Source: Hydrogenobaculum sp. 3684 (GTDB lineage Bacteria > Aquificota > Aquificia > Aquificales > Aquificaceae). Taken from it: a stretch of 64,000 nt of DNA. The position numbers and the translations under genes were made by a program. The DNA lies in contig NC_015557.1 of assembly GCF_000213785.1 (NCBI RefSeq), forward strand, positions 186,001 through 250,000. Direction: 5' to 3'. Positions 23,208 through 32,300 of the stretch are shown piece by piece; the first letter of the stretch is position 1; every line of letters starts with the position of its first letter. Below the pieces are notes generated by a model, which ran no database searches, had not been told where the DNA came from, and saw only the letters and a program-made list of their open reading frames with translations.

Positions 23208-25130
23208 TTAATATTCATCTTCTTGCCACATATCTTTTTGATATCTAACCACTTTGTTTCTGCCAGATTCTTTTGCCTTATAAAGAGCGACGTCTGCAAA
23301 CTTAACAGCCTGCCAGAATCTATCAGTATCCGTTGGTATCTCTGAAACACCTATGCTTATTGTCTTTTTCAGTGTAGTTTTATTTGGTAAAGATATGACT
23401 TTGTTCTCTACATTTTTTCTTATTTTTTCTGCAATGTTTTCGCTCTCTCCTGGTTTTATGTTTGTTAAAAGCACTAAAAACTCCTCACCACCAAACCTTA
23501 TGGGTATATCCGATTCTCTTATGGACTCTTTGATAGCTTGAGCAACAGATTTTAATACTAAATCTCCAGCATCATGACCATATGTATCGTTTACCTCTTT
23601 GAAATGATCAATGTCTAATATTAATATACCTATAGTCTCTCCTTTTCTTTTGGCGTTATTTAATATAGGGTCTATGGCTTCTTCTATATATCTTCTATTG
23701 TAGAATCCTGTTAATTGATCTTTTATAGATTGCTCTTTTAGTTTCTCCATTAAAAGCTTAGACTCCATAACAGGTATAGCTTCATCTAGATAGCCTTTTA
23801 TATAAGGTATCATCATATTTACAAAATCTTTCATATAGTGTTCGTATACAATTTGCAATACGTTGTGCACGTGTCCGTTTAGATATATTGGGATACAGTA
23901 ATATTCCAAAGAATCTTCTTGTTTTTGAAATTCGTTATACTCTTTTATAAAGCATTTGCATACGTTTGGAAATTCATCGCTATCCACATCTGCACCGGTT
24001 CTATAGGCTCTGCAACAGCTGTTGTCCTTTAGAATATCATCCTTGCACCAGAGTTTGTCGGTGCCATTTACAAATATTAGCTTCATTTTATCGTAGTTTA
24101 TTTCGTATAGGCTAAACTTATCCAAAGACATGTAGTGTTCTAGTATTAGGCGTAGTCTTTCGTATATATCTTCTTTAGAGCCATCTTTTTCTATGGTTTT
24201 TTTGAATTTATATATATTTTCTAGTTCTGTTACTATTTTATCTGTATCTTTTATGGTGTTGCCGGAATCCATAACATCGTATCCTATTAGAGTGAAAGCT
24301 TTTTGATGTATACTGTTTAAAGCGTTATGCAGTATATCGATCATCTTATTGAAAGATATAACCACTTTGCCAGCCTCGTCTATCATTTCGTTATTTTCTA
24401 ATACGCTGCTATCTCTTATTTTAGCTTCTTCAAATCTCCCTTCTTGTAGTAAGCCGAAGCTTTTTATAAGTTTATTAAACATATCTATATATGGTTTTGA
24501 GAATCTAAATATAGAGTAAGATAACGCACCAAAAAGCCCAACAAAAATTAACAGCGTAGTTAACATTACTAAAAATGCTTTATACCTTATGTCTGTTACG
24601 TCAAGTGTTATATCTATTGCGCCTAATACCTGGCCGTTTTGGACCTCGTGGCACTGAAGGCAATTTACTATGCCTTTATTTGATGCTTTATAGGGTATTA
24701 TGTCTCTAACAAGCACTTTTGATGGGGTTTCATATATTTTGTAAATAGGCTTTCCTGTTAAAAGCACAAGTTTTTCTAAGTTGTCTATTGGTTGTTCTGT
24801 CGGAAGCCCTGGACCAAACTGTTTATCTACAGCTTCTCCCCTTACTATATGTATGTTTGTTACACCTTTTACTCGCTCAAGCCTTTTAATATAAGACTCC
24901 CTATCTTTTATAACGCCCATTACCATCAAAGATGTTAGTCCGTCTCTTACAATACCGGCCACAGTATTGGCTTTTGACAAGGCATATCTTATTCCTTGTT
25001 CTCTAAAAGAAATGGCAAATATTCCCTCCGTTATAATAACTATTGATATTATAAGTAAGAGCAATCTAAATATAAGTTTATGCGTTATAGAGGTAGCTAT
25101 AAACTTTTTTATTTTATAAAACATATACAT
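23208..25130 (-). CDS. Membrane diguanylate cyclase with a periplasmic CxxCH heme motif
   Basis: This 640-residue sensor cyclase has an N-terminal membrane helix (about 19-40), a periplasmic domain (41-170), a second helix (about 175-200), a HAMP-like linker, a cytoplasmic region with a Cys-rich patch (KLWCKDD..NSCCRAYR..NVCKCF) and a C-terminal GGDEF domain. The active site is FGGEEF near 546-550 with an RxxD inhibitory site (RESD) upstream. Residues 157-161 are CLQCH, a c-type heme attachment motif placed in the periplasmic part. That layout suggests sensing of redox state or a gas ligand. TATAAT lies 6 nt before ATG, a leaderless start. Confidence 0.9.
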   Translation of the reverse strand: MYMFYKIKKFIATSITHKLIFRLLLLIISIVIITEGIFAISFREQGIRYALSKANTVAGIVRDGLTSLMVMGVIKDRESYIKRLERVKGVTNIHIVRGEAVDKQFGPGLPTEQPIDNLEKLVLLTGKPIYKIYETPSKVLVRDIIPYKASNKGIVNCLQCHEVQNGQVLGAIDITLDVTDIRYKAFLVMLTTLLIFVGLFGALSYSIFRFSKPYIDMFNKLIKSFGLLQEGRFEEAKIRDSSVLENNEMIDEAGKVVISFNKMIDILHNALNSIHQKAFTLIGYDVMDSGNTIKDTDKIVTELENIYKFKKTIEKDGSKEDIYERLRLILEHYMSLDKFSLYEINYDKMKLIFVNGTDKLWCKDDILKDNSCCRAYRTGADVDSDEFPNVCKCFIKEYNEFQKQEDSLEYYCIPIYLNGHVHNVLQIVYEHYMKDFVNMMIPYIKGYLDEAIPVMESKLLMEKLKEQSIKDQLTGFYNRRYIEEAIDPILNNAKRKGETIGILILDIDHFKEVNDTYGHDAGDLVLKSVAQAIKESIRESDIPIRFGGEEFLVLLTNIKPGESENIAEKIRKNVENKVISLPNKTTLKKTISIGVSEIPTDTDRFWQAVKFADVALYKAKESGRNKVVRYQKDMWQEDEY

Positions 25131-25136
25131 GACTTA

Positions 25137-25142
25137 ATTATA
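25137..25142 (-). promoter_or_regulatory. -10 box of the heme-type diguanylate cyclase
   Basis: TATAAT on the minus strand ends 6 nt before the ATG at 25128-25130, with no ribosome-binding site. The -35 region is not convincing. Confidence 0.5.
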
Positions 25143-25167
25143 CTACAAGACAACTTAAGATGATAAG

Positions 25168-25257
25168 CTATTTTTCTTTATATAGGCTAAAGATAAAAAA
25201 TCCTACCAGTAAAAACATAATTGCCAATATGACTATCAAAGCTTTTATATATATCAT
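25168..25257 (-). CDS. 29-residue single-helix membrane protein
   Basis: This short frame, MIYIKALIVILAIMF then LLVGFFIFSLYKEK, is one transmembrane helix with a basic end. Its ATG overlaps the stop of the preceding 30-residue frame (ATGA at 25254-25257), the same coupling seen in genuine operons of this window, which argues that both are translated. It could be an accessory subunit of a membrane complex, but no family is recognised. Confidence 0.45.
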   Translation of the reverse strand: MIYIKALIVILAIMFLLVGFFIFSLYKEK

Positions 25258-25346
25258 TCCATTTTAGTAAATACGTATATAAACCCAAACACTATTGGAA
25301 TAAATATAGGAGCTATTACAAAAGCCCAAAAGCTAAATCTTTCCAT
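25254..25346 (-). CDS. 30-residue single-helix membrane protein
   Basis: The frame (MERFSFWAFVIAPIF, then IPIVFGFIYVFTKME) is a single hydrophobic helix ending in a charged tail. A strong AAGGAGGTG site lies 8 nt before ATG, and TATAAT occurs on the same strand about 25 nt upstream of that site. The excellent ribosome-binding site and the coupled second frame support a real gene pair. The size and character resemble tiny subunits of terminal oxidases, but that is speculation. Confidence 0.55.
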   Translation of the reverse strand: MERFSFWAFVIAPIFIPIVFGFIYVFTKME

Positions 25347-25410
25347 AAAGAGTACACCTCCTTAGTATTATTATAACTAAGCATTGTGCAAATTTTATAA
25401 ATTTTTGTGA

Positions 25411-25416
25411 TATAAT
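25411..25416 (+). promoter_or_regulatory. -10 box of ybaB-recR, leaderless type
   Basis: TATAAT ends 8 nt before the ybaB ATG at 25425, and no Shine-Dalgarno sequence intervenes. TTGTGC upstream (25385-25390) is spaced too widely (20 bp) to be a confident -35. Confidence 0.5.
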
Positions 25417-25424
25417 CTTTACCT

Positions 25425-25721
25425 ATGGATATAATAGGCATGATGAAACAGCTTAAAAGCTTAGAGCTAGAGTATGAAAAACTAAAAACTGAGCTTGCTT
25501 CTAAAGAGCATATGTTAGAAAGAGCGGGTATTACCATAAAATTTGACGGTCTTGGCAATATAAAGGATTTTAGTATATCAGAAGATGTGTCTTCAAAACC
25601 TATAGCAGAATTTAAGGATGATCTTAAAAGCCTAATAGAAGAATACCAGGACATGGTAAAAGAGAACCTTACTAAAGCTATGAAGGATAGATTGTTAGGG
25701 AGTCTTCCTTTTGGCCTTTGA
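25425..25721 (+). CDS. ybaB: YbaB/EbfC family nucleoid-associated protein
   Basis: This 98-residue DNA-binding protein has the YbaB pattern: an N-terminal coiled-coil helix with MKQLKSLELEYEKLK, a central beta sheet with GAGITIKFDGLGNIKDF-like sequence (here AGITIKFDGLGN) and a C-terminal helix. It binds DNA as a dimer. The ybaB-recR pairing is conserved across bacteria; recR starts within its 3' end. The start appears leaderless. Confidence 0.88.
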   Translation: MDIIGMMKQLKSLELEYEKLKTELASKEHMLERAGITIKFDGLGNIKDFSISEDVSSKPIAEFKDDLKSLIEEYQDMVKENLTKAMKDRLLGSLPFGL

Positions 25722-26310
25722 AGACTTTATACCAAGAAGCCTCTTAAAAGCTTTGGAAGACATAAAACATATACCTGGGTATGGTGAGAAAAACGCTTCA
25801 AGGTTTGTATATGGCTTTTTAAAGCTTGATAAAATCAAAAAAGAAGATGTTGTAAAGAGCTTAGAAAATCTTTTTTCTATAACTACATGTAAAGAGTGTA
25901 ACATACTTACAGACCAAGAGATATGTGCTATATGTTCTAATCCAAAAAGAAGCAAAAAGTATATAGCTGTAGTAGAAGAGTCTCAAGATGCCTACAAAAT
26001 AGAAAAATTGGAGCGTTTTAAAGGTGTTTATCACATTTTAGGTGGTCGTATAAGTCCACTGGAGGGTATAGCACCAGAAGATTTGAGTATAGAGCTTTTA
26101 AAAGAAAGAATAAGAAAATACAATCCGAAGGAGATAATAATAGCTACAAATCCAAACCCTGAAGGCGAAGCTACCGCCAATTATCTTATAAAAGTATTAA
26201 AACAATACAATGTAAAGATAACCCGCATAGCCACAGCTATTCAATTTGGCACTCTAATAGAGTATGTGGACGATCTATCTTTGGAAGAAAGCATAGAAAA
26301 AAGGGAATAG
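25711..26310 (+). CDS. recR: Recombination protein RecR
   Basis: RecR (199 residues) works with RecF/RecO to load RecA on gapped DNA. It has an N-terminal helix-hairpin-helix (HIPGYGEKNASRF region), a C4 zinc finger CKECNILTDQEICAIC, and a Toprim domain (VEESQDAYKIE, ATNPNPEGEATANYL). The start is TTG 25711, inside ybaB, with AGGGAG 8 nt upstream. Its TAG stop (26308-26310) overlaps the first base of a repeat array. Confidence 0.93.
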   Translation: MAFEDFIPRSLLKALEDIKHIPGYGEKNASRFVYGFLKLDKIKKEDVVKSLENLFSITTCKECNILTDQEICAICSNPKRSKKYIAVVEESQDAYKIEKLERFKGVYHILGGRISPLEGIAPEDLSIELLKERIRKYNPKEIIIATNPNPEGEATANYLIKVLKQYNVKITRIATAIQFGTLIEYVDDLSLEESIEKRE

Positions 26311-26620
26311 TGTGCTGTAAGCCGTTCTCAGAGCAAGGAAGTGGCTATGCCTGGTCTTTAGAATTGAAATGCGATTCTATCGCTCTAGTGTGCCAACGGC
26401 CGTTCTCTGAACTATTAACAGGCTGTGAATGTTCCTTAGAGTCGAAATGTGCTAATAGCGCTCTAGTGTGCTAAAGGCCGTTCTCTGAGCTTTTGAGCGC
26501 CTTTGCCTGTTCTTTAGCTTTGAAATGCGGGCGCTACCGCTCTAGTGTGCTAACGGCCGTTCTCTGAGCTTTTGAGCGCCTGTCATATTCATTAGCTTTG
26601 AAACGCGATTCTACCGCTTT
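26309..26620 (+). repeat. Array of four head-to-tail dispersed repeats between recR and pilT
   Basis: Copies are 26309-26386, 26387-26464, 26465-26543 and 26544-26620, a period of 77-79 bp. Each begins AGTGTGC, has a GGC/GCC-CGTTCTC block, a TTTAG/CCTTAG block, GAAATGCG or a variant, and ends CGCTCT (last copy CGCTTT). The array exactly fills the gap between two convergent genes: it starts in the recR stop codon and its last bases, TTA on the plus strand, are the pilT stop. It contains no credible gene. Confidence 0.93.
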
Positions 26621-27698
26621 ATATCTCTTCGTAAGCTACACCCATTAACCTTGCCAATTCTTTTGGATCTGGACTGTATTTTAGAGCATCTTCTTTTGTT
26701 ATAAGCCCCATACCGTATAGTTTTCTTAAGTGTTGGTTCATAGTTTGCATACCTGTTTGAGCTTGACCTGATTGCATCAATGCATAAATTTGTGGTAGCT
26801 TATTTTCTTTTATTAAGTTTCTTATACCTGCGTTTGGTATTAAAAGCTCGTAAGCTAACACTCTGCCCCCGCCTATTTTAGGCAAAAGCCTTTGAGATAT
26901 GATACCTTGTAAAGAGATAGAGAGCTGCGTCCTTATTTGATCCTTTTCTTCAGCGCTAAATACATCTACAATTCTGTTTATAGTGGATATAGCTGTATTT
27001 GTATGAAGCGTTCCAAATACCAAGTGTCCGGTTTCAGCTGCTCTTAAAGCCATTTCTATAGTTTCTCTATCTCTCATTTCACCTATTAATATTACGTCTG
27101 GGTCTTCTCTTAAAGCGCTTCTTAAAGCATCGGAAAAACTTGGCACGTCTTGCCCTAACTCGCGTTGGTTTACTATGCCTTTGCTGTGTTTGAAAAGGTA
27201 TTCTATGGGGTCTTCCACTGTTATAACATGTGCTGGTTCGTTGTCAAGTATATATTGTATCATCGATGCTAAGGTCGTTGATTTACCACTGCCGGTTGGA
27301 CCTGTTACTAAAACAAGTCCCATACTCCTTTTTGTAAGCTCTAATACCTTTGCTTCTAATCCTAATTTTGTAATATCTTTTATATCGCTGGATAAGTATC
27401 TTAAAACCATGCTTATGGAGTCTCTTTGTCTAAACACGTTTACACGAAATCTGCCTAAACTGTGTATTCCGATAGAAAAATCTACCGCATTTTTTTCTTC
27501 AAATACTTTTTTATATTTTTCAAGCATAATGCCGTATGCCAGCATTTGCGTATCGTCAGGTGTTAATGTATCGTATTCTTCTAAAAACCTTATTTTGCCA
27601 TCCACTCTTATGGCAGGTTTAGAGCCTGCTACTATATGGATATCGCTTCCTCTATTTTTTACAAGTATCTCCGTTAACGTTCCTATGTCAAGCTGCAT
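26619..27698 (-). CDS. pilT: Twitching motility / pilus retraction ATPase PilT
   Basis: PilT (359 residues) powers type IV pilus retraction. It has a PAS-like N-terminal domain with SDIHIVAGSKPAIRVDG, Walker A GPTGSGKSTTLAS (about 131-143), the Asp-box EDPIEYLF, Walker B DVILIGEMRD, and the PilT-type AIRAAETGHLVFGTLHT segment (here ALRAAETGHLVF). AAGGAGGAG precedes the ATG. It is last in the hpt-rgy-pilB-pilT minus-strand series; its stop lies at the edge of the repeat array. Confidence 0.95.
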   Translation of the reverse strand: MQLDIGTLTEILVKNRGSDIHIVAGSKPAIRVDGKIRFLEEYDTLTPDDTQMLAYGIMLEKYKKVFEEKNAVDFSIGIHSLGRFRVNVFRQRDSISMVLRYLSSDIKDITKLGLEAKVLELTKRSMGLVLVTGPTGSGKSTTLASMIQYILDNEPAHVITVEDPIEYLFKHSKGIVNQRELGQDVPSFSDALRSALREDPDVILIGEMRDRETIEMALRAAETGHLVFGTLHTNTAISTINRIVDVFSAEEKDQIRTQLSISLQGIISQRLLPKIGGGRVLAYELLIPNAGIRNLIKENKLPQIYALMQSGQAQTGMQTMNQHLRKLYGMGLITKEDALKYSPDPKELARLMGVAYEEI

Positions 27699-27713
27699 AA
27701 GCTCCTCCTTATC

Positions 27714-29393
27714 TTAATCTTGTATAGACACTCTTAACACCTCTTCTAAAGATGTAATTCCTTTGTTTACTTTTATTATACCAGACTGAAACAAGGTTTT
27801 CATACCTTTTTTAATAGCTATTTCTCTTATTTCTTCTGTGGTTTTTCTTTGGTTTATAGCCTCTCTTATTTCGTTATCTGCAAACATTAGTTCTGCTATT
27901 ACAGTTCTTCCTTTATAACCTAAGTGGTTGCAGTATTCACAACCTTGTTTGTTTGGTTTATATATTACATCAGCAGTGATGCCATAATATTCTCTTTCTT
28001 CTTTTGTGGGCTCATATGGTATTTTGCAGTGTGGACATAACTTTCTAACAAGCCTTTGAGCAGATACTGCCAAAAGTGAAGATGATATTAAAAATGGTTC
28101 TATTCCCATATCTATAAGCCTCGCCACTGTGCTTGGTGCATCGTTTACATGAAGCGTTGATAAGACTAAGTGCCCAGTAAGAGAGGATTTTATAGCTATT
28201 TCAGCTGTTATGGCATCTCTTATTTCACCTACAAGCATAATATCTGGGTCTTGCCTCAAAAACGATCTTAAAACCGCTTCAAAAGTCCTTCCTACTTTTT
28301 CATCTATTTGAACTTGATTAAGCCCTGGTATATTTATTTCTACGGGGTCTTCGGCGGTTACTATGTTTACATCTTCTTTGTTTAAGTCTTGTAGTATTGA
28401 ATAAAGCGTTGTAGTTTTTCCGCTACCTGTGGGTCCTACCACTAGTATTATCCCATAAGGTTTAGTGTAAGTTTGCTTTAGTTTTTTCACTTCATCTTCT
28501 TCAAATCCAAGCGTTTCTAGTTTTAAAGCTGAAAACTCATCGGGAAACTGCACTCTCATGACTAATTTTTCACCAAATATTGTAGGAAGCGTTGATACTC
28601 TTAGTTGCACCTTTTTGTTTGATATCCTTATTTTTATGATTCCGTCTTGGGGCTTTCTCCTTTCTGATATATCAAGGTTTGCCAATATTTTAAACCTAGA
28701 TACGAGCGGGTCTTTTATATTTGTTGGGTAAGTGTCTATTTTTTTTAGCATTCCATCTATTCTAAATCTTAGAACAATTTCTTTTTCCTGAGGCTCTATA
28801 TGTATATCAGAAGCACCGTCTTTAACAGCTCTATAGAGTATAGAATCAGCCAACTTTACAATTGCACTTTCGCTTGATTGTTCTACTAATTTTTCTATAT
28901 TGATATTGTATTCTTGTTGTGCTTCTATATATACTTCTTCTGCGTTTAAGTCTATAGATCCAGAATGAAAGAGATTCTCTATAATATTTTTTATTTTTGA
29001 CGGCGTTGTATACCAGGTTATTACATTTGGCTTTTTGGTAATGTACTTTATTTGATTTTCATCTATATATGGCATGTATGTAGCAACTGTAACGCTATTA
29101 TCAGACATAGAAATAGGTATTATTTTATTTTTTACTATAAAATCTTGAGGAAATAAGTTTAAAAGATTTTTATCTATTTTATCTATATTTACTACACTAC
29201 CATCTTTATCTACAAGTTTAAACATTTTTGAATACGCGTTAAGAAGATCTTGCTCAGTTATTTTTTTAGTTTCTACAAGATAACTTACTATGTCTATATC
29301 GAGGTCTTTTAACTCTTTTACCGTATTGTCATCTATGAGCCCTTCATTTTGTAAAAATTTTAAAAACCTTAAGTTCCTCTCTATATCCGGCAT
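27714..29393 (-). CDS. pilB: Type IV pilus/type II secretion assembly ATPase (PilB/GspE)
   Basis: This 559-residue ATPase drives pilus extension. It has the N-terminal GspE domain (about 1-150), SDIHIEPQEKEIVLRFRIDG, Walker A GPTGSGKTTTLYS (about 320-332), Walker B PDIMLVGEIRD, TGHLVLSTLHVNDA and a zinc motif with CPHC and CEYC (C-x2-C pairs). Its pairing with pilT supports PilB over GspE. No other pil genes are in the window. Confidence 0.92.
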   Translation of the reverse strand: MPDIERNLRFLKFLQNEGLIDDNTVKELKDLDIDIVSYLVETKKITEQDLLNAYSKMFKLVDKDGSVVNIDKIDKNLLNLFPQDFIVKNKIIPISMSDNSVTVATYMPYIDENQIKYITKKPNVITWYTTPSKIKNIIENLFHSGSIDLNAEEVYIEAQQEYNINIEKLVEQSSESAIVKLADSILYRAVKDGASDIHIEPQEKEIVLRFRIDGMLKKIDTYPTNIKDPLVSRFKILANLDISERRKPQDGIIKIRISNKKVQLRVSTLPTIFGEKLVMRVQFPDEFSALKLETLGFEEDEVKKLKQTYTKPYGIILVVGPTGSGKTTTLYSILQDLNKEDVNIVTAEDPVEINIPGLNQVQIDEKVGRTFEAVLRSFLRQDPDIMLVGEIRDAITAEIAIKSSLTGHLVLSTLHVNDAPSTVARLIDMGIEPFLISSSLLAVSAQRLVRKLCPHCKIPYEPTKEEREYYGITADVIYKPNKQGCEYCNHLGYKGRTVIAELMFADNEIREAINQRKTTEEIREIAIKKGMKTLFQSGIIKVNKGITSLEEVLRVSIQD

Positions 29394-29396
29394 ATA

Positions 29397-32300
29397 TTAA
29401 TAAATTATATTAAATTTAAGATGGTCGTATAGTGTTTTGAGCACCTTTTCATAATCTTCTTCCTCTTTCTCGCTTATTATATCCATTTTTTGTTCTAGTT
29501 CTCTGGTAAATTCTTCAGATACCAAATAAGAAAGCTCTTTGCTTTGCTTTAGGAAGTTATATACTTCTATACCTAGCTTAGTGGGTATAAGCCTTGATTT
29601 TTTCTCTATTACGTACTTTCTTTCTAAAAGCCTAGAAATTATTATAGAGTATGTGGATGGTCTTCCTATTCCCTTTTCTTTCATTTCTTTAACTAGTTCT
29701 CCTTGTGTGTATAGTGGCATTTTAGGTATGGCTCTTAGTTCTTTTTCTTCAATTTCAAAAGTATTAGCAGTATTGCCGTTGTTTTTTCTTATTTGTGTTG
29801 TATTTATTGGTATAAATATGTTCCAACCATCTTCTAAAATTTTGTCAACAATTTCCAATTTTTTTTCAAGACAAGTATACCACGGTTCACAAGTCTGCCA
29901 CGGTTCACAATTATGCCACGCATCACAAGTCTGCCACGGTTCACAAGTCTGCCACGATTTATCTGTATTTGCAGATACTAATAGGGTTTTTTGTAGTACT
30001 TTTACTTGTCTTGTTTGAGACGCCATAAATCTGTTGAATATAAGTTGGTAAAGTCTTATGTGCTTTTTTGTAATCTGCTGTGTAAAGAAACTTTGATAGC
30101 CGTAATCTTGGTTGATCGAAAAAGCTTCTATATCCTCTGGGGCCATACTTTTGGTAGGTCTTATGCATTCGTGGGTTCCCTCTTTTCCCCAAGTTCTTGG
30201 TTTAAAATATTCCTTTCCAAGCTTTTCTTCTATAAAGCTTTTTGCTATTGAAATTCCTACTTCTGATACGTGGGTAGAGTCGGTTCTATGATATGTTATA
30301 TATCCCATTTCAAAAAGTTCCTGAGCAAGTTCCATTGTTTCTTTTACAGAGAGTTTCAGTTTCTCAGAAGCATCTTTTAAAAGTGTATCTGTGGTATAAG
30401 GTGCAGATGGCTCTAGAAAACGCTCTTCTTCTTTTATAGTTTTTATAGTTATATATCTCACGTTTTCGTAATAGGTTTTTGCCTTTGTTTTGTCTTCAAT
30501 ATCAAAATCTATTCTTATGTCTTGAGTTTTTAAAGAAAGTCTAAAAATTTTTACTTTATGCAAGTTGTATCTTTCTATGATCCATCCAAGCACAGGGGTT
30601 TGCACTCTGCCGGCGGAAAGCCAATTTTTGCCAAAGTGCTTTTGTATCAGCTTTGAATATTCAAAACCCACCCATCTATCTGCTACTCTTCTTAATACTT
30701 GGGCTTTTACAAGAGGCTCTTTTATATCTCTTGGGTTTTCTATTGCGTTTGCAATGGCTTTTTTTGTAACTTCGTGAAATTCCATTCGTTTTATATCTTT
30801 GCAAAAAGCCGATAATATCTCTTTCAAGTCCCAAGCTATTTTTTCACCTTCTGTATCAGGGTCGGTGGCTATTAGTATTTTTTCTATTTCGATACCTGCT
30901 AGTCTTAAGCTTTTAACTATATTATCTTTACCTTCTATGGTTTCATATATTGGTATTATGTGATCATCTGTTACCAAAACACCGTCAAAACCTTCGTTTT
31001 TAGTAACGTCTAAAATGTGTCCTATGGAAGCTGTTATTATTATATAGTTTTTGTCTGTAGAAAACTCCATAAAGGCTACGTTGTTTAAGGTTCTTCTAGC
31101 TGGCTTTCCAAAAAATGAAGATATTGTTTTTGCTTTTGTGGGGGACTCCACTATTACCAAAGTAGGCTTTATTACATCTTTTTGATCTAGTACCTTTTCT
31201 TTTTTTATAAAAGCTCTTAAATTTTCTCTGTCTTGGTCTATAGCTTTTAATATGCTTTGTATATCAACATCTTTTATATTTTCAAATTTGATATCTCCAA
31301 GCCATAGAAGTTTTTTCTTCAAAGATTCAAAAGTCGCTTTATCATCTACCAATACCACTGAAAGACCTTTGCTTATTCCACCAGCGTAAAGCCTTGATGT
31401 TCTACCGCTTGCTTGAATATATCCATTTATGTCTGGAATCAGTATATAATATTTGTCATTTTGTTTTTTGAGGGTTATATCTTTTGAATTTTCTATTTTT
31501 TCTATGATATCTCTTTGACTGAAAAACTCTTTAGCCTTTTGTTTCAAGTTTTTTACAACGTCGTTTTCTTCTTTAACATACCTGTATCTGTTTAGCTGTT
31601 CTATAAGCTCTGATATTGTTTGATAGTGTTCTGTGTTTATAAAAATATTTTTTATAGATAAAAGCGCCATCACAAGATGGTTTATTTTCGCATCAAGACT
31701 AAGGGGTATTTCAATTTTTGGAACTCCGTAAAATACAGCATACCTTATAACATGCGGAAGATCTATCCCTCTTGCCAGCGGATTTCTATAAGATGCTATA
31801 CCTACCAAAACATCTATATCGCCGTTCTCGTAGGCTTTTATATCATCCTCTTTTATATCTTCGTAGGATATTGCCTTTATGTGGTTTTTGTTTAAGGTTT
31901 CTATTATTTCTTTTATGGTATCTTTTCCTTTTTCTGCAGATACGAATACAAGCCCACCTTTGCCAAAGGTATTTATGTATTTTATGAGGGTTTTATAATC
32001 AAGCTTGTAGCTTGGTGGTTCATCAAAGGTATCTGTTATATTTCTAAGATAGTAAGTAGGGGTGGATAGTTCAAATCCCAGGAGTTCTTTGAAGACTAAC
32101 ACTCGTTTTGATTTTGGTTTAGATGTAGCAGAAGCCAATACCAATACTGTTTTTTGTTCTTGGGTGCTAAGATAGTCGTTTATCTCCTGGGAAATAGCTT
32201 TTAGTTTTGTTTCATTTTTCCTAAAAAAAGACTTTAACTTTAAAAGCTCAAAAGTTTTATCGATGATATCTTTTTCAAAACCCATTATGTATAGAAGTTT

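Noticed and set aside
26309..26620. A CRISPR array
   Set aside because: The units are 77-79 bp with conserved ends and variable centre, without short identical repeats and unique spacers, and no cas gene is near.
29539..30018. A 159-residue frame antisense to rgy with repeated VCHGSQ units
   Set aside because: The repeated peptide is only the antisense reading of the 18-bp units; rgy on the other strand is a clear conserved protein.
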